A stretch of 64,000 nt of DNA, taken from positions 790,652 to 854,651 of the forward strand of contig NZ_SLWS01000001.1 in the NCBI RefSeq assembly GCF_004345645.1, given 5' to 3'. This stretch comes from Actinocrispum wychmicini (lineage in GTDB: Bacteria > Actinomycetota > Actinomycetes > Mycobacteriales > Pseudonocardiaceae). Of this stretch, positions 52,597 through 59,631 are shown piece after piece. The translations under genes were made by a program, and so were the position numbers. Position 1 is the stretch's first letter. Every line of letters begins with the position of its first letter. Under the pieces are notes generated by a model, which did not search any database, had not been told where the DNA came from, and saw only the letters and a program-made list of their open reading frames with translations.

Positions 52597-53262
52597 TCAG
52601 GTCAGTTGGTACACGTTGGTCAGTCCGAACGGCGACCCCTCGACGCGCCGCCGGGCATGCCGCAATGTGCGCAGCAGTTGGGCCCGCCCGGTGTCCAGCA
52701 CGGTCTGCTGCTCGACCGGGTTGTAGTAGATGATCTTGAGCTGCCGGGGATTCCGGTCGAGCGTGGCCACCAGCCGGTCGATCACGGACGTGAAAACCGT
52801 TCCCTGGAACGGGTTGTTGAAGAACACCACGGTCACGTCATCAGGGATCTCGAACGTGAGCGCGTCGCCGTGCACCAGCCTGATGTCGTCGCAGCGCAAC
52901 CGTTGCCGGGTGTTGCGCACGTTGGCCTCGGCGATTTCGTGCAGTTGCTCGGACAGTTCGATTCCGTACACCCGTCCGAACGGGAACCGGGCCGCTTCGA
53001 GGACCATCCGGCCCATCCCGGAGCCGAAGTCCACGAACACGTCCGTCGGTCCGATCTCCTTGCGGGACAGTGTCCTGCGCAGGATCCGCCAGCTGGCGGG
53101 CACGTAGTAGCCGCGGCCTTCGGCGGCGATACCGAGCTGGTCGAGCTCGATCAGCTCAGCGGTCCGCACCCCGTACCGGCGTTCATAGGCGAGCTGGCTC
53201 ACAGTTCGCCGAAGTAAGTCGTAGGGACCTCGCACCTGATCCTCCCCGGGCTCACTGTCCAC
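52597..53262 (-). CDS. SAM-dependent methyltransferase
   Basis: The 221-aa protein has 'VFVDFGSGMGRMVLEAARFPFGRVYGIELSEQLHEIAEANV' (motif I and II), 'DIRLVHGDALTFEIPD', and motif IV-like 'VVFFNNPFQGTVF'. The N-terminal 'EDQVRGPYDLLRRTVSQLAYERRYGVRTAE' is helical. The post-I acidic residue in 'GIELSE' supports SAM binding. Substrate unknown. It lies between the DinB-like and flavin monooxygenase genes. Confidence 0.85.
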   Translation of the reverse strand: MDSEPGEDQVRGPYDLLRRTVSQLAYERRYGVRTAELIELDQLGIAAEGRGYYVPASWRILRRTLSRKEIGPTDVFVDFGSGMGRMVLEAARFPFGRVYGIELSEQLHEIAEANVRNTRQRLRCDDIRLVHGDALTFEIPDDVTVVFFNNPFQGTVFTSVIDRLVATLDRNPRQLKIIYYNPVEQQTVLDTGRAQLLRTLRHARRRVEGSPFGLTNVYQLT

Positions 53263-53369
53263 TTCATGTCGAAGGGTCCGGTTCGATCTGAGATGCGTTA
53301 CAGATCAACTCGTTCGGGCCGCTGCCCGGCGGGGACTTTCACCCGTTCTGGGCAACAGTTCGTCGCTGC

Positions 53370-54560
53370 TTAGGCCGCTCGCGTGAATGCGGCGTAGTCC
53401 TTGAGCCTGATGGTGTTGGCGGCCTTCAGGGCGACCTTGGTGAAGAACCCGCTGAACGGCTTGAGCCGCAGCAGCCGGTAGTTCCAGTTGCGGAACCTGA
53501 TCATCGCGTTGCTGCCGGGCACGAGCCACATCCCCGCTCCCGCCGCCTGGGCGTGGCAGGCCTTGATGTAGCCGCGCATCTCGTCCTCGTAGCGCGCGAA
53601 CGCGGTCTGGTGGTCGACGGCGGACGCCAACTCGCCGGCCAGCACGTAGGCGCCGACAAGCGCCAGGCTGGTGCCCATTCCGGACAGCGGCGACGCGCAG
53701 TACCCGGCGTCACCCAGCAAGGCGACGCGTCCGTGCGTGAAGTGCTCCATCTTGATCTGGGTGATCGAGTCGAAGTAGAAGTCGGGCGAGCGCCGGATCT
53801 CGTCGAGGATGCGCGGCACCTCCCAGCCCTCCCCGGCGAAGGCCGTGTTCAGGAGTTCCCGCTGCCGTGCGGTGTCGCGGCGGCCGTAGTCCAACTCGTC
53901 CGCGGTGAAGAACATCAGCGCCTTGGCCTCGGTGTTGCCGCGCGCCGGGTACATCCCGGCCATCCGGCCCGGCGTGTTGTGGCACCGGCCCCGGTACTCC
54001 AGGCCCAGGTAGTTGGCGACAGTGCTGACCGACACGTACATCCCCAGGTGGTGCGCGAACTTCTCCTCCGCGCCGAAGACCAGGGACCGCACGTTGGAGT
54101 GCACGCCGTCGGCGCCGATCACCAGGTCGAACTCGCGCGGCGCACCCCGTTCGAACGTGACGGCCGCACCGTGCCCGGACTGCGTGATGCTGGTGATCGA
54201 GTCGTTGAAGATGTACTCGACGTCGTGCCGGGTCCGTTCGTAGAGGACCTTGACCAGGTCGCCGCGCAGCACCTCCAACTCGCCGCTGAACACCACGGGC
54301 GGCGTGCTGCCGACCCGTTTGCCCGCGCTGTTCACGTAGTCCATGTCGCCCATCTGCGTGGCGTACTGCTTGACCTCGTCGAGGATGCCCATCCGCGCGA
54401 GGGCCTCAAGTGCGGCACCACGGAAGTCCACCGCGTAACCACCTTCACGTGGCGCGGGTGCGCGCTCCACAACCGTCGGGTTGAAGCCGTAGCGGCGGAG
54501 CCAGAACGCGAGTGCGGGGCCGGCCACGCTGGCGCCGCTGATCAGGATGTTCTTGGTCAT
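53370..54560 (-). CDS. FAD-dependent monooxygenase (PHBH/TetX-like)
   Basis: The 396-aa protein is a group A flavin monooxygenase: FAD-binding 'NILISGASVAGPALAFWLRRYGFNPTVVERA', 'LVIGADGVHSNVR' (DG motif) and 'GRVALLGDAGYCASPLSGMGTSLAL' (GD motif). It resembles TetX/rifampicin-type hydroxylases of small aromatic or polycyclic drugs. ATG 54560 sits in a divergent promoter with a TetR gene on the other side, suggesting induction by the substrate. Confidence 0.9.
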   Translation of the reverse strand: MTKNILISGASVAGPALAFWLRRYGFNPTVVERAPAPREGGYAVDFRGAALEALARMGILDEVKQYATQMGDMDYVNSAGKRVGSTPPVVFSGELEVLRGDLVKVLYERTRHDVEYIFNDSITSITQSGHGAAVTFERGAPREFDLVIGADGVHSNVRSLVFGAEEKFAHHLGMYVSVSTVANYLGLEYRGRCHNTPGRMAGMYPARGNTEAKALMFFTADELDYGRRDTARQRELLNTAFAGEGWEVPRILDEIRRSPDFYFDSITQIKMEHFTHGRVALLGDAGYCASPLSGMGTSLALVGAYVLAGELASAVDHQTAFARYEDEMRGYIKACHAQAAGAGMWLVPGSNAMIRFRNWNYRLLRLKPFSGFFTKVALKAANTIRLKDYAAFTRAA

Positions 54561-54580
54561 GACGGAACTGTACAACTGTA

Positions 54581-54609
54581 TTAGGCGATCGCGCAAGGCG
54601 TTCGCCTAA
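54581..54609. promoter_or_regulatory. Inverted repeat between the flavin monooxygenase and TetR genes
   Basis: TTAGGCGA (54581-54588) and its exact complement TCGCCTAA (54602-54609) are 13 bp apart, in the 83-bp divergent intergenic region. They are flanked by 'CTGTACAACTGTA' repeats. A likely operator of the adjacent TetR protein. Confidence 0.6.
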
Positions 54610-54643
54610 GGCGGTCGTGCAAAGATCGGCTACCCTGGTCGAC

Positions 54644-55222
54644 ATGGGAAACCGCGAGGACCTACTGGCCGGCGCCAAGCGCTGCCTGTACGAGAAGGGC
54701 TACGCCCGCACGTCCATCAGGGACATAGCCACCGCGGCGGGGGTCAGCATGGCCGCCGTCGGCTACCACTTCGGCTCCAAGGAAGCCCTGCTCAACGAGG
54801 CGTTCCGGCAGGCCAACATCGAATGGGCGGACGACATCGGCGCGGCCCTCACCTCAGCGGGCGACGCCCCCGACCGCTTCGAACAGATCTGGACCCGCAT
54901 CATCGAGTCCTTCGCCGCCCACCGGGCCCTCTGGGCGGCGAACTTCGAAGTGATCGGCCAGGTCGACCACCTGCCCGAAATCCGCGAGGACCTGGTCCGC
55001 GACCTCGCCGACGCCCGCCAAGGCCTCGCCTACCCCTTCGAGAACGACCGCGACCCCACCCCGGACGACCGCACCAGATGGGCCATGGGCTCGGTCTACC
55101 AAGCCCTCCTGACCGGCCTGATGGCCCAACTCCTGATCGACCCGGACCACGCCATGACCGCCCACGACCTGGCCATCGCCCTGAAAGCCATCGGCGCCGG
55201 CATCCCACCGACCAGTCCATGA
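54644..55222 (+). CDS. TetR-family regulator
   Basis: The 192-aa protein has HTH 'NREDLLAGAKRCLYEKGYARTSIRDIATAAGVSMAAVGYHFGSKEALLNEAFRQ' and a TetR C-terminal helical domain ('FEQIWTRIIESFAAHRALWAANFEVIGQV'). ATG 54644 is preceded by TACCCT 7 bp upstream, suggesting leaderless transcription. It probably represses the divergent FAD monooxygenase gene. The next feature downstream is the tRNA-Lys gene. Confidence 0.9.
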   Translation: MGNREDLLAGAKRCLYEKGYARTSIRDIATAAGVSMAAVGYHFGSKEALLNEAFRQANIEWADDIGAALTSAGDAPDRFEQIWTRIIESFAAHRALWAANFEVIGQVDHLPEIREDLVRDLADARQGLAYPFENDRDPTPDDRTRWAMGSVYQALLTGLMAQLLIDPDHAMTAHDLAIALKAIGAGIPPTSP

Positions 55223-55261
55223 AAATCAGCTGGGCCCCACTAGGTACCCTGTCCTCAGCAG

Positions 55262-55334
55262 GGGCCTCTAGCTCAATTGGCAGAGCAGCGGACTTTTAAT
55301 CCGCGGGTTCGGGGTTCGATCCCCCGGGGGCCCA
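55262..55334 (+). tRNA. tRNA-Lys (anticodon UUU)
   Basis: A 73-nt cloverleaf can be drawn: acceptor GGGCCTC/GGGGCCC (one G-T wobble), D-stem GCTC/GAGC, anticodon stem GCGGA/TCCGC with loop CTTTTAA (anticodon TTT at 55295-55297), T-stem CGGGG/CCCCG with loop TTCGATC, discriminator A. CCA is not encoded. It sits at the edge of the low-GC accessory region, and its last seven bases begin a direct repeat recurring at 59373. Confidence 0.93.
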
Positions 55335-55383
55335 CAACGTTTCACAACCCGAACTCTGGGCGGTTTGGACGGGCACCAGCGAT
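55328..55383 (+). repeat. Direct repeat copy A, beginning in the 3' end of tRNA-Lys (candidate att site)
   Basis: The 56 bp from GGGCCCACAACGT to ACCAGCGAT match 59373-59428 at 50 of 56 positions without gaps. The first seven bases are the tRNA acceptor end. Similarity continues weakly for a further 20 bp. This is the layout expected of attL/attR of an element integrated at a tRNA, though decayed. Confidence 0.7.
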
Positions 55384-55787
55384 ACGTTGACTCTTCGTTA
55401 CGGAGACTGTCTCGATCAGTGCGCCAACCAGGAGCTTTGGGAGCGGGCGATCACGACGACCTTCTCCAGATAGGCAACCTCCTCGTGACCTAGCTCTCCA
55501 CCCAGGCAGGGCCGAGCCGCATACCGGCGGCTGGCCTGTTACTGGATCCGCCCGACGAGCAGTGGTGATGAAACTCAACCACGACGGTGGTTAACAAAAC
55601 TCCGTGTACTGCAGTGCGCTTGCGTAGAGCATGTGTCTGATCTATGGTTGGTCTCGCGCCGGTATGGAGTGTCGACTGCCGCAAATAGAGACGGCCCCGT
55701 TGCCGGGGCCGTCGGGCCAGGGCTGCTCACCCTGGCGTGGTGTGTCTTCAGCATACCTCATGATCAACCCATGCAGAGAGGTGTGCC
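55384..55787. other. Intergenic region between tRNA-Lys and the NYN gene
   Basis: No supported gene in this stretch. A possible minus-strand ORF (55342-55578) has no family features. The region ends in a hairpin (55690-55713) and the NYN promoter. Base composition is lower in GC than the upstream chromosome. Confidence 0.6.
55690..55713. terminator. Terminator-like hairpin upstream of the NYN gene
   Basis: Stem GACGGCCCCG / CGGGGCCGTC (ten base pairs) with loop TTGC. On the minus strand it is followed by TCTATTTGC, a weak T tail; on the plus strand there is no T run. It may stop read-through between the tRNA region and the NYN gene. Confidence 0.6.
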
Positions 55788-56402
55788 GTGGTCCGCGTCG
55801 CTGTCTACGTCGACGGCTTCAATCTGTACTTCGGCCTGCGCGCGAAGTATGACCGCAAGTACCTGTGGCTCGACCTGCAGACACTGGCGGCAAGCCTGTT
55901 GCGGCGCGATCAGACTTTGGAGCAAGTCACGTACTTTACCGCGCGCGTTCGTAACGACCTGCAGGGTGAGCAGCGACAGTCCGACTACCTTGATGCTCTC
56001 CGAGAGCGCAGCCCGCTAGTAGAGATCAAAGACGGCCGTTTTCAGGAGAAGAGCAGACGGTGCCATCGATGCGGCAGCGCGTGGTCGGTCTTCGAGGAAA
56101 AGGAGACCGATGTCAACATCGCCGTTGCGCTGCTGGCCGACGCCGTGCGGGACTGTTTCGACACTGCGCTTGTAGTCTCGGCCGACAGCGACCTGTGTCC
56201 TGCCGTTCGGGAAACGAAGAACCTGTTCCCAATGAAACGGATCATCGCGGCCTTCCCACCCAGCCGACACTCCGCTGAACTGAAGCGGGTGGTCGACGGT
56301 TTCATGTTCATCGGCGATGACAAGATCCGTCAGGCTCAACTGCCGGATGAGGTCGTCACCAAGGCCGGCATCATTCTGCGGCGACCGAAGCACTGGTCCT
56401 GA
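55788..56402 (+). CDS. NYN-domain (PIN-like) RNase
   Basis: The 204-aa protein has an NYN/LabA-type fold: 'VRVAVYVDGFNLYFGLRAKYDRKYLWLDLQTLAASLL' (first catalytic Asp in VDGFN), 'EKETDVNIAVALLADAV' (second acidic cluster) and 'TALVVSADSDLCPAVRE' (third). Such proteins are metal-dependent RNases or nickases. A C-x2-C pair ('RCHRCGS', about 92-95) may bind zinc. GTG 55788 has GAGAGG upstream. It is the first gene of an operon with a DNA methyltransferase and an S subunit, a setting that suggests the nuclease takes the place of the restriction subunit. Confidence 0.82.
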   Translation: MVRVAVYVDGFNLYFGLRAKYDRKYLWLDLQTLAASLLRRDQTLEQVTYFTARVRNDLQGEQRQSDYLDALRERSPLVEIKDGRFQEKSRRCHRCGSAWSVFEEKETDVNIAVALLADAVRDCFDTALVVSADSDLCPAVRETKNLFPMKRIIAAFPPSRHSAELKRVVDGFMFIGDDKIRQAQLPDEVVTKAGIILRRPKHWS

Positions 56403-56415
56403 GAGGACTGTCGAC

Positions 56416-58020
56416 ATGCCCGATCGCCAGGTGAGTATGTCCGACGTTGCTCGGCAGTTGGAAGTGACGCTTTCTGCGGTAAGTAACTGGCGCCGTCGGC
56501 ATCCGTCGTTTCCCTCGGCGGAAAAGGTGAATGGTCAGGAAATGTTCTTGGTCCGAGAGATCGTCGACTGGCTCGACGGCCGGAAGATCTCGAAGAAAGA
56601 CCTCAAGCCCGGTGAATTGCCAGGTACTACCTACGGAACCCGGTTTCGCGGAGCTATGAGGATCGGGCACGCATCCCACGTCGCGATCGCTGACGCCTTG
56701 TGGGATGAACTCATCCAGTTCCGCGGAGCCGAGGACGTCGCCATGTTCGCCGATCTCGTGTTGGGCCTGCTCTACCTTGCAGTGTCGAATGACCGCCATT
56801 GGAACGATATCGTAGCGACCGAAGGTTCCCGGCGCTTGCAACTCATGGAACTGGCGGCGTTGGATCACAGGCCCGTACTTCATGTCCTTCACCGTGCCCG
56901 TAGCTCGTTCTTCAATGACACACGCGGGGAAACTCGGCTCACTGAAATCATTCGACTGGTTGAGCGGATGCGCCGGTCTGGTCAAGGTCCGGACATGTTC
57001 GAATTCCTGTTGAATCAGTTCGCGGCTGCGGAGGGGCGGCGGGGCTCAGGTGTGCACACACCTGCAGCACTGGTTCGGCTTCTCGTGGAGTTGGTCGCCC
57101 CTGCGCCAGGAACCAGCGTGTTCGATCCCTGCTGCGGTTCCGGGGGCTTTCTGCTCGGTGCCGCGAAGTACATCGCAGCGCACGCTGGGCATGACTTCGA
57201 CGCGTCTTTCACCGGTCATGCCCTCTCTGAACGTTCCGCGTCTTTGGCTTATATGAACTTGCAACTTCACCACGTCCCAGCCGATGTCGACATACGTGCA
57301 GACGCTCTCTTCCGCAATGATGGAATGCTGATCGCGAACGAGCGTTTCGACGTGGTCCTGTCGAATCCTCCGTTCGACCTAAAGGAACCGATGTGGTCAG
57401 CGTCTGTGTCGGAGCTACACGGTCGTTACGGTACCCTCCCGAAAAAGAGGACCAACTTCGCCTGGTTGCAGTACGTGATGTCCTCACTCACGAATAGTGG
57501 CAGGGCTGCTGTGGTTATGCCGGGCGGCACGCTGTTCAGGGGAGGCGCGGAAGGTCAGGTCAGAGCCAATATGATTGAGGAGGGGGTCGTCGAAGCGATC
57601 ATTGCACTTCCTTCACAGATGTTCGTTTCGACTGGTATTCCTGTCAATGTGTGGTTGCTGCGTCCATCCGAGCGGCGTGAGGGCGAGATTCTCCTCATAG
57701 ACGCGAGTGATCTCGGACATCTGACCAGTCGCACGCAGCGGAGCCTGTCTGACGAGGACCAGAGCAGGATTGGGGACACTGTCAAGCAGTGGCGAGCGGG
57801 AGACGGGTACGAGAACGTGCGGGGATTCTCGGCGTCGGTCGTCGTTCAGCGCATCCGCGAGCAGGACTATGTGCTGACGCCTGCCAGGTATGTGGGCACG
57901 AGCGTCGAACTCAACCCGCCTCTCAGATCGGTGCGTGAACTTCGGGACGACCTCGCTCGCCTGGAGCGTCGTGCAGCAGCAGCGGACGCAGCAGTCGAGC
58001 GGCAACTTGACAGGATTTAG
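56416..58020 (+). CDS. N6-adenine DNA methyltransferase (HsdM-like) with N-terminal HTH
   Basis: The 534-aa enzyme has an N-terminal helix-turn-helix (about 1-50, 'MSDVARQLEVTLSAVSNWRRRHPSFPSAEKVNG'), helical linker, then a type I/II N6-adenine methyltransferase domain. Motif I is 'VFDPCCGSGGFLLGAAKYIA' (about 234-253), and motif IV 'NPPF' lies at 'VVLSNPPFDL' (about 313-322). The C-terminal TRD-interaction part ends in a coiled segment 'LRDDLARLERRAAAADAAVERQL'. Compared with HsdM it carries an extra DNA-binding domain. The methyl group goes to adenine N6. The next gene (S subunit) starts 2 bp after the stop; no HsdR gene is in the window. Confidence 0.88.
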   Translation: MPDRQVSMSDVARQLEVTLSAVSNWRRRHPSFPSAEKVNGQEMFLVREIVDWLDGRKISKKDLKPGELPGTTYGTRFRGAMRIGHASHVAIADALWDELIQFRGAEDVAMFADLVLGLLYLAVSNDRHWNDIVATEGSRRLQLMELAALDHRPVLHVLHRARSSFFNDTRGETRLTEIIRLVERMRRSGQGPDMFEFLLNQFAAAEGRRGSGVHTPAALVRLLVELVAPAPGTSVFDPCCGSGGFLLGAAKYIAAHAGHDFDASFTGHALSERSASLAYMNLQLHHVPADVDIRADALFRNDGMLIANERFDVVLSNPPFDLKEPMWSASVSELHGRYGTLPKKRTNFAWLQYVMSSLTNSGRAAVVMPGGTLFRGGAEGQVRANMIEEGVVEAIIALPSQMFVSTGIPVNVWLLRPSERREGEILLIDASDLGHLTSRTQRSLSDEDQSRIGDTVKQWRAGDGYENVRGFSASVVVQRIREQDYVLTPARYVGTSVELNPPLRSVRELRDDLARLERRAAAADAAVERQLDRI

Positions 58021-58022
58021 GC

Positions 58023-58655
58023 ATGGATTCGCTGATCGGTGAGGTCCCCGATGTTTGGGCGGAATGCCGACTCGATGAGGTTTGTGACATTCTAGCGGGA
58101 CCGTCCACCGCACTGGCCAACGTCAAGGAACGCGGATCAACGGATGTCCCGGTTGTCATGCCGAGGGACCTGCGGAACAACAGGATCGCCGATGACTGCG
58201 CTGCGGGTGTCACACAAGAAGCTGCCCGTGAGTTGTCGCGTTACCACTTGCAAACCAACGACATCGTGTGCTCCCGTACGGGTCATCTTGGTCGTCAGGC
58301 GTTGGTGGGTGCGAATCAGCGCGGTTGGTTAATTGGTTCAGCGTGCCTTCGTCTTCGGGTACGCCGAATGGTCAACGCGCCTTACCTCGTCTACTACCTT
58401 GGTCATCCAGCCGTTCAAGGCTGGATTATTCGGAACACGAGTGGCGCGGTGATTCCTAGTCTCAGCACAAAGATGCTCGGCTCACTGCCCGTGGTGGTCC
58501 CGCCTGCAGTTGTTCAGACTGGCACGGCTGACATACTCGGTGCACTAGACGAAAAGATCATCGTCCACGAACAGATCAGTCGAACTACCGCAGCCTTGCG
58601 TGATGCGGTACTAGTGCAGTTGCTGGCTGGGGGTAAATCCGGTCAATTCGATTGA
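58023..58655 (+). CDS. Single-TRD (half-size) type I specificity subunit, HsdS-like
   Basis: The 210-aa protein matches half of a canonical HsdS: one target-recognition domain ('WAECRLDEVCDILAGPSTAL', 'HLQTNDIVCSRTGHLGRQALVGANQRGWLIGSACLRLRV', 'IIRNTSGAVIPSLSTKMLGSLPVVVPP') and a single conserved helix ('ADILGALDEKIIVHEQISRTTAALRDAVLVQLLAGG'). A dimer would be needed to recognise a bipartite, probably palindromic, site. It follows the methyltransferase by 2 bp. Confidence 0.85.
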   Translation: MDSLIGEVPDVWAECRLDEVCDILAGPSTALANVKERGSTDVPVVMPRDLRNNRIADDCAAGVTQEAARELSRYHLQTNDIVCSRTGHLGRQALVGANQRGWLIGSACLRLRVRRMVNAPYLVYYLGHPAVQGWIIRNTSGAVIPSLSTKMLGSLPVVVPPAVVQTGTADILGALDEKIIVHEQISRTTAALRDAVLVQLLAGGKSGQFD

Positions 58656-58735
58656 CGGCACGACAGCCGCGACGAACATGCGCCGAGCGAGTCTTGGGGA
58701 CGCCCGGGCATCAGCTACGCGGACGCCGGCGGGCT

Positions 58736-58840
58736 CGAATAAGTCGAATCGCGATCTTCGAGTTCATCGAAGGGTTCTACAACCGTCGTCGTCGACATTT
58801 CGCGCTAAACTGGATGAGCTCCGTAGAGTTCGAAACGTGA
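58736..58840 (+). pseudogene. IS3-family transposase remnant (C-terminal fragment)
   Basis: The reading frame 58652-58840 ends 'RIAIFEFIEGFYNRRRRHFALNWMSSVEFET', the characteristic C-terminus of IS3-family OrfB (rve) transposases ('IFEYIEG.YN..R.HSALG..SP.EFE'). Only about 35 codons survive; no DDE residues, N-terminal region or terminal repeats are visible. It marks past transposition within the island. Confidence 0.85.
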
Positions 58841-59113
58841 CTCGCCCATCGAGCCTATTCTCCTCAACGCCGAGTCAGTGAAACGGGGCAATATCAGGTG
58901 GGAGTTGGGTTCAGGCGAGCTCAGGCAGAGTCTGCTTTCGGGTGATTGATCTGATGGGCACGGCGCGGTGTCGATGTCTTCGGTCAGGTTTGGTGTCTTG
59001 TGACTGTTGTGTGTGATGAATCTGCGGCGACCGAGACCGAGCGTCATGCGACGTCGTCGAGGCGCCGCCGGGTAGTGGACAGGTTCGTCGTGGACGGGGT
59101 GGGAACCGTGGCG

Positions 59114-59227
59114 ATGACGGGCGAGCATTACGAACAGGCGGTCAACGCATTGGCCACGCTGATCGTCCGCTGGGCCGCGGACCTAGAGCAGAGCAGTGCT
59201 CGTCCTGGTCAGGCTGACTCTGACTAA
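59114..59227 (+). CDS. Possible small protein (37 aa), low confidence
   Basis: ATG 59114 (or GTG 59108) opens 'MTGEHYEQAVNALATLIVRWAADLEQSSARPGQADSD'. A helical start and acidic tail resemble small proteins found beside integrative elements in Pseudonocardiales. The ORF is short and the Shine-Dalgarno is poor (GGTGGGA), so it could be spurious. Confidence 0.35.
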   Translation: MTGEHYEQAVNALATLIVRWAADLEQSSARPGQADSD

Positions 59228-59290
59228 CGCGTCAGCGCTCAGTTCGAAGGCTGACGTCACCCCCTGGTGCTTGCGCCGTACGGACTCTGT

Positions 59291-59379
59291 CGGACGGCGC
59301 CGAACGCCCACCGGTCGGATCGTGATCTCCGGACCGTCGACAAGGACAAGAGAGTTCGGGTTGTGCCACGTTGGGCCCA
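59291..59379 (-). pseudogene. Remnant of a short mobile-element gene ('HNPNSLVLVDGPEI' family), copy 1
   Basis: On the minus strand the frame read from 59368 encodes 'WHNPNSLVLVDGPEITIRPVGVRRRP'. The same short peptide family, diverged, lies immediately upstream of the DUF2637 gene at 63679-63802, where it belongs. Here it has no DUF2637 gene after it and degenerates downstream, so it appears to be a relic or duplicated promoter-proximal piece of that element. Confidence 0.6.
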
Positions 59380-59399
59380 CAACGTGGCACAACCCGAAC
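59354..59399. repeat. Perfect 20-bp inverted repeat (hairpin) at the junction between the two defence-like operons
   Basis: The left arm at 59354-59373 begins GTTCGGGTTGTGCC. The right arm at 59380-59399 is its exact reverse complement, with only six bases (GGCCCA) between. It forms by juxtaposition of the left-arm sequence (also at 63788-63807 nearly intact) and the copy of the tRNA-proximal repeat. Highly stable in RNA or single-stranded DNA. Confidence 0.85.
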
Positions 59400-59428
59400 A
59401 CTCGGCGGTTTGGACAGGGACCAGCGAT
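59373..59428 (+). repeat. Direct repeat copy B (candidate second att site)
   Basis: Same orientation as copy A at 55328-55383, identical at 50 of 56 positions, ungapped. Together with copy A it brackets the NYN-methyltransferase-S operon and the IS3 remnant (about 4.1 kb). Confidence 0.7.
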
Positions 59429-59631
59429 CCGTGCCCGTTTCGTTATGAAGCTGGGCCGCTTAGTGATCGTGTCCACGCACGGCGCCGGTCCTGATGGTGC
59501 GGTGTTCGTCCGTGGCGGCCAATCCCCGGCGGACTGGCTCAGCGGCATGTCGAGCGCGCACCTCCTCATCCCTGAGCTCTGGGCCTGCTTGTCGACGGGA
59601 TGCGGACTACGTGGCGCCGTAGGATGCCGCC

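Larger units (their letters stand above)
59228..59631. other. Gene-poor stretch with remnants and repeats before the DUF262 gene
   Basis: Apart from the repeats and the minus-strand remnant listed separately, only short or unsupported reading frames are present (for example a 177-codon plus-strand frame from 59196 without family features). The DUF262 promoter must lie in 59450-59631. Confidence 0.55.

Noticed and set aside
55342..55578. Minus-strand ORF downstream of the tRNA
   Set aside because: No RBS, no family features and it overlaps the direct repeat.
55223..55787. Integrase gene expected next to a tRNA integration site
   Set aside because: No tyrosine- or serine-recombinase motif could be found here or elsewhere in the island.
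59183..59569. 128-codon minus-strand ORF as an intact gene
   Set aside because: Only the short 'WHNPNSLVLVDGPEITIRPVGVRR' part resembles anything; the rest runs through the repeat junction, so it is called a remnant.
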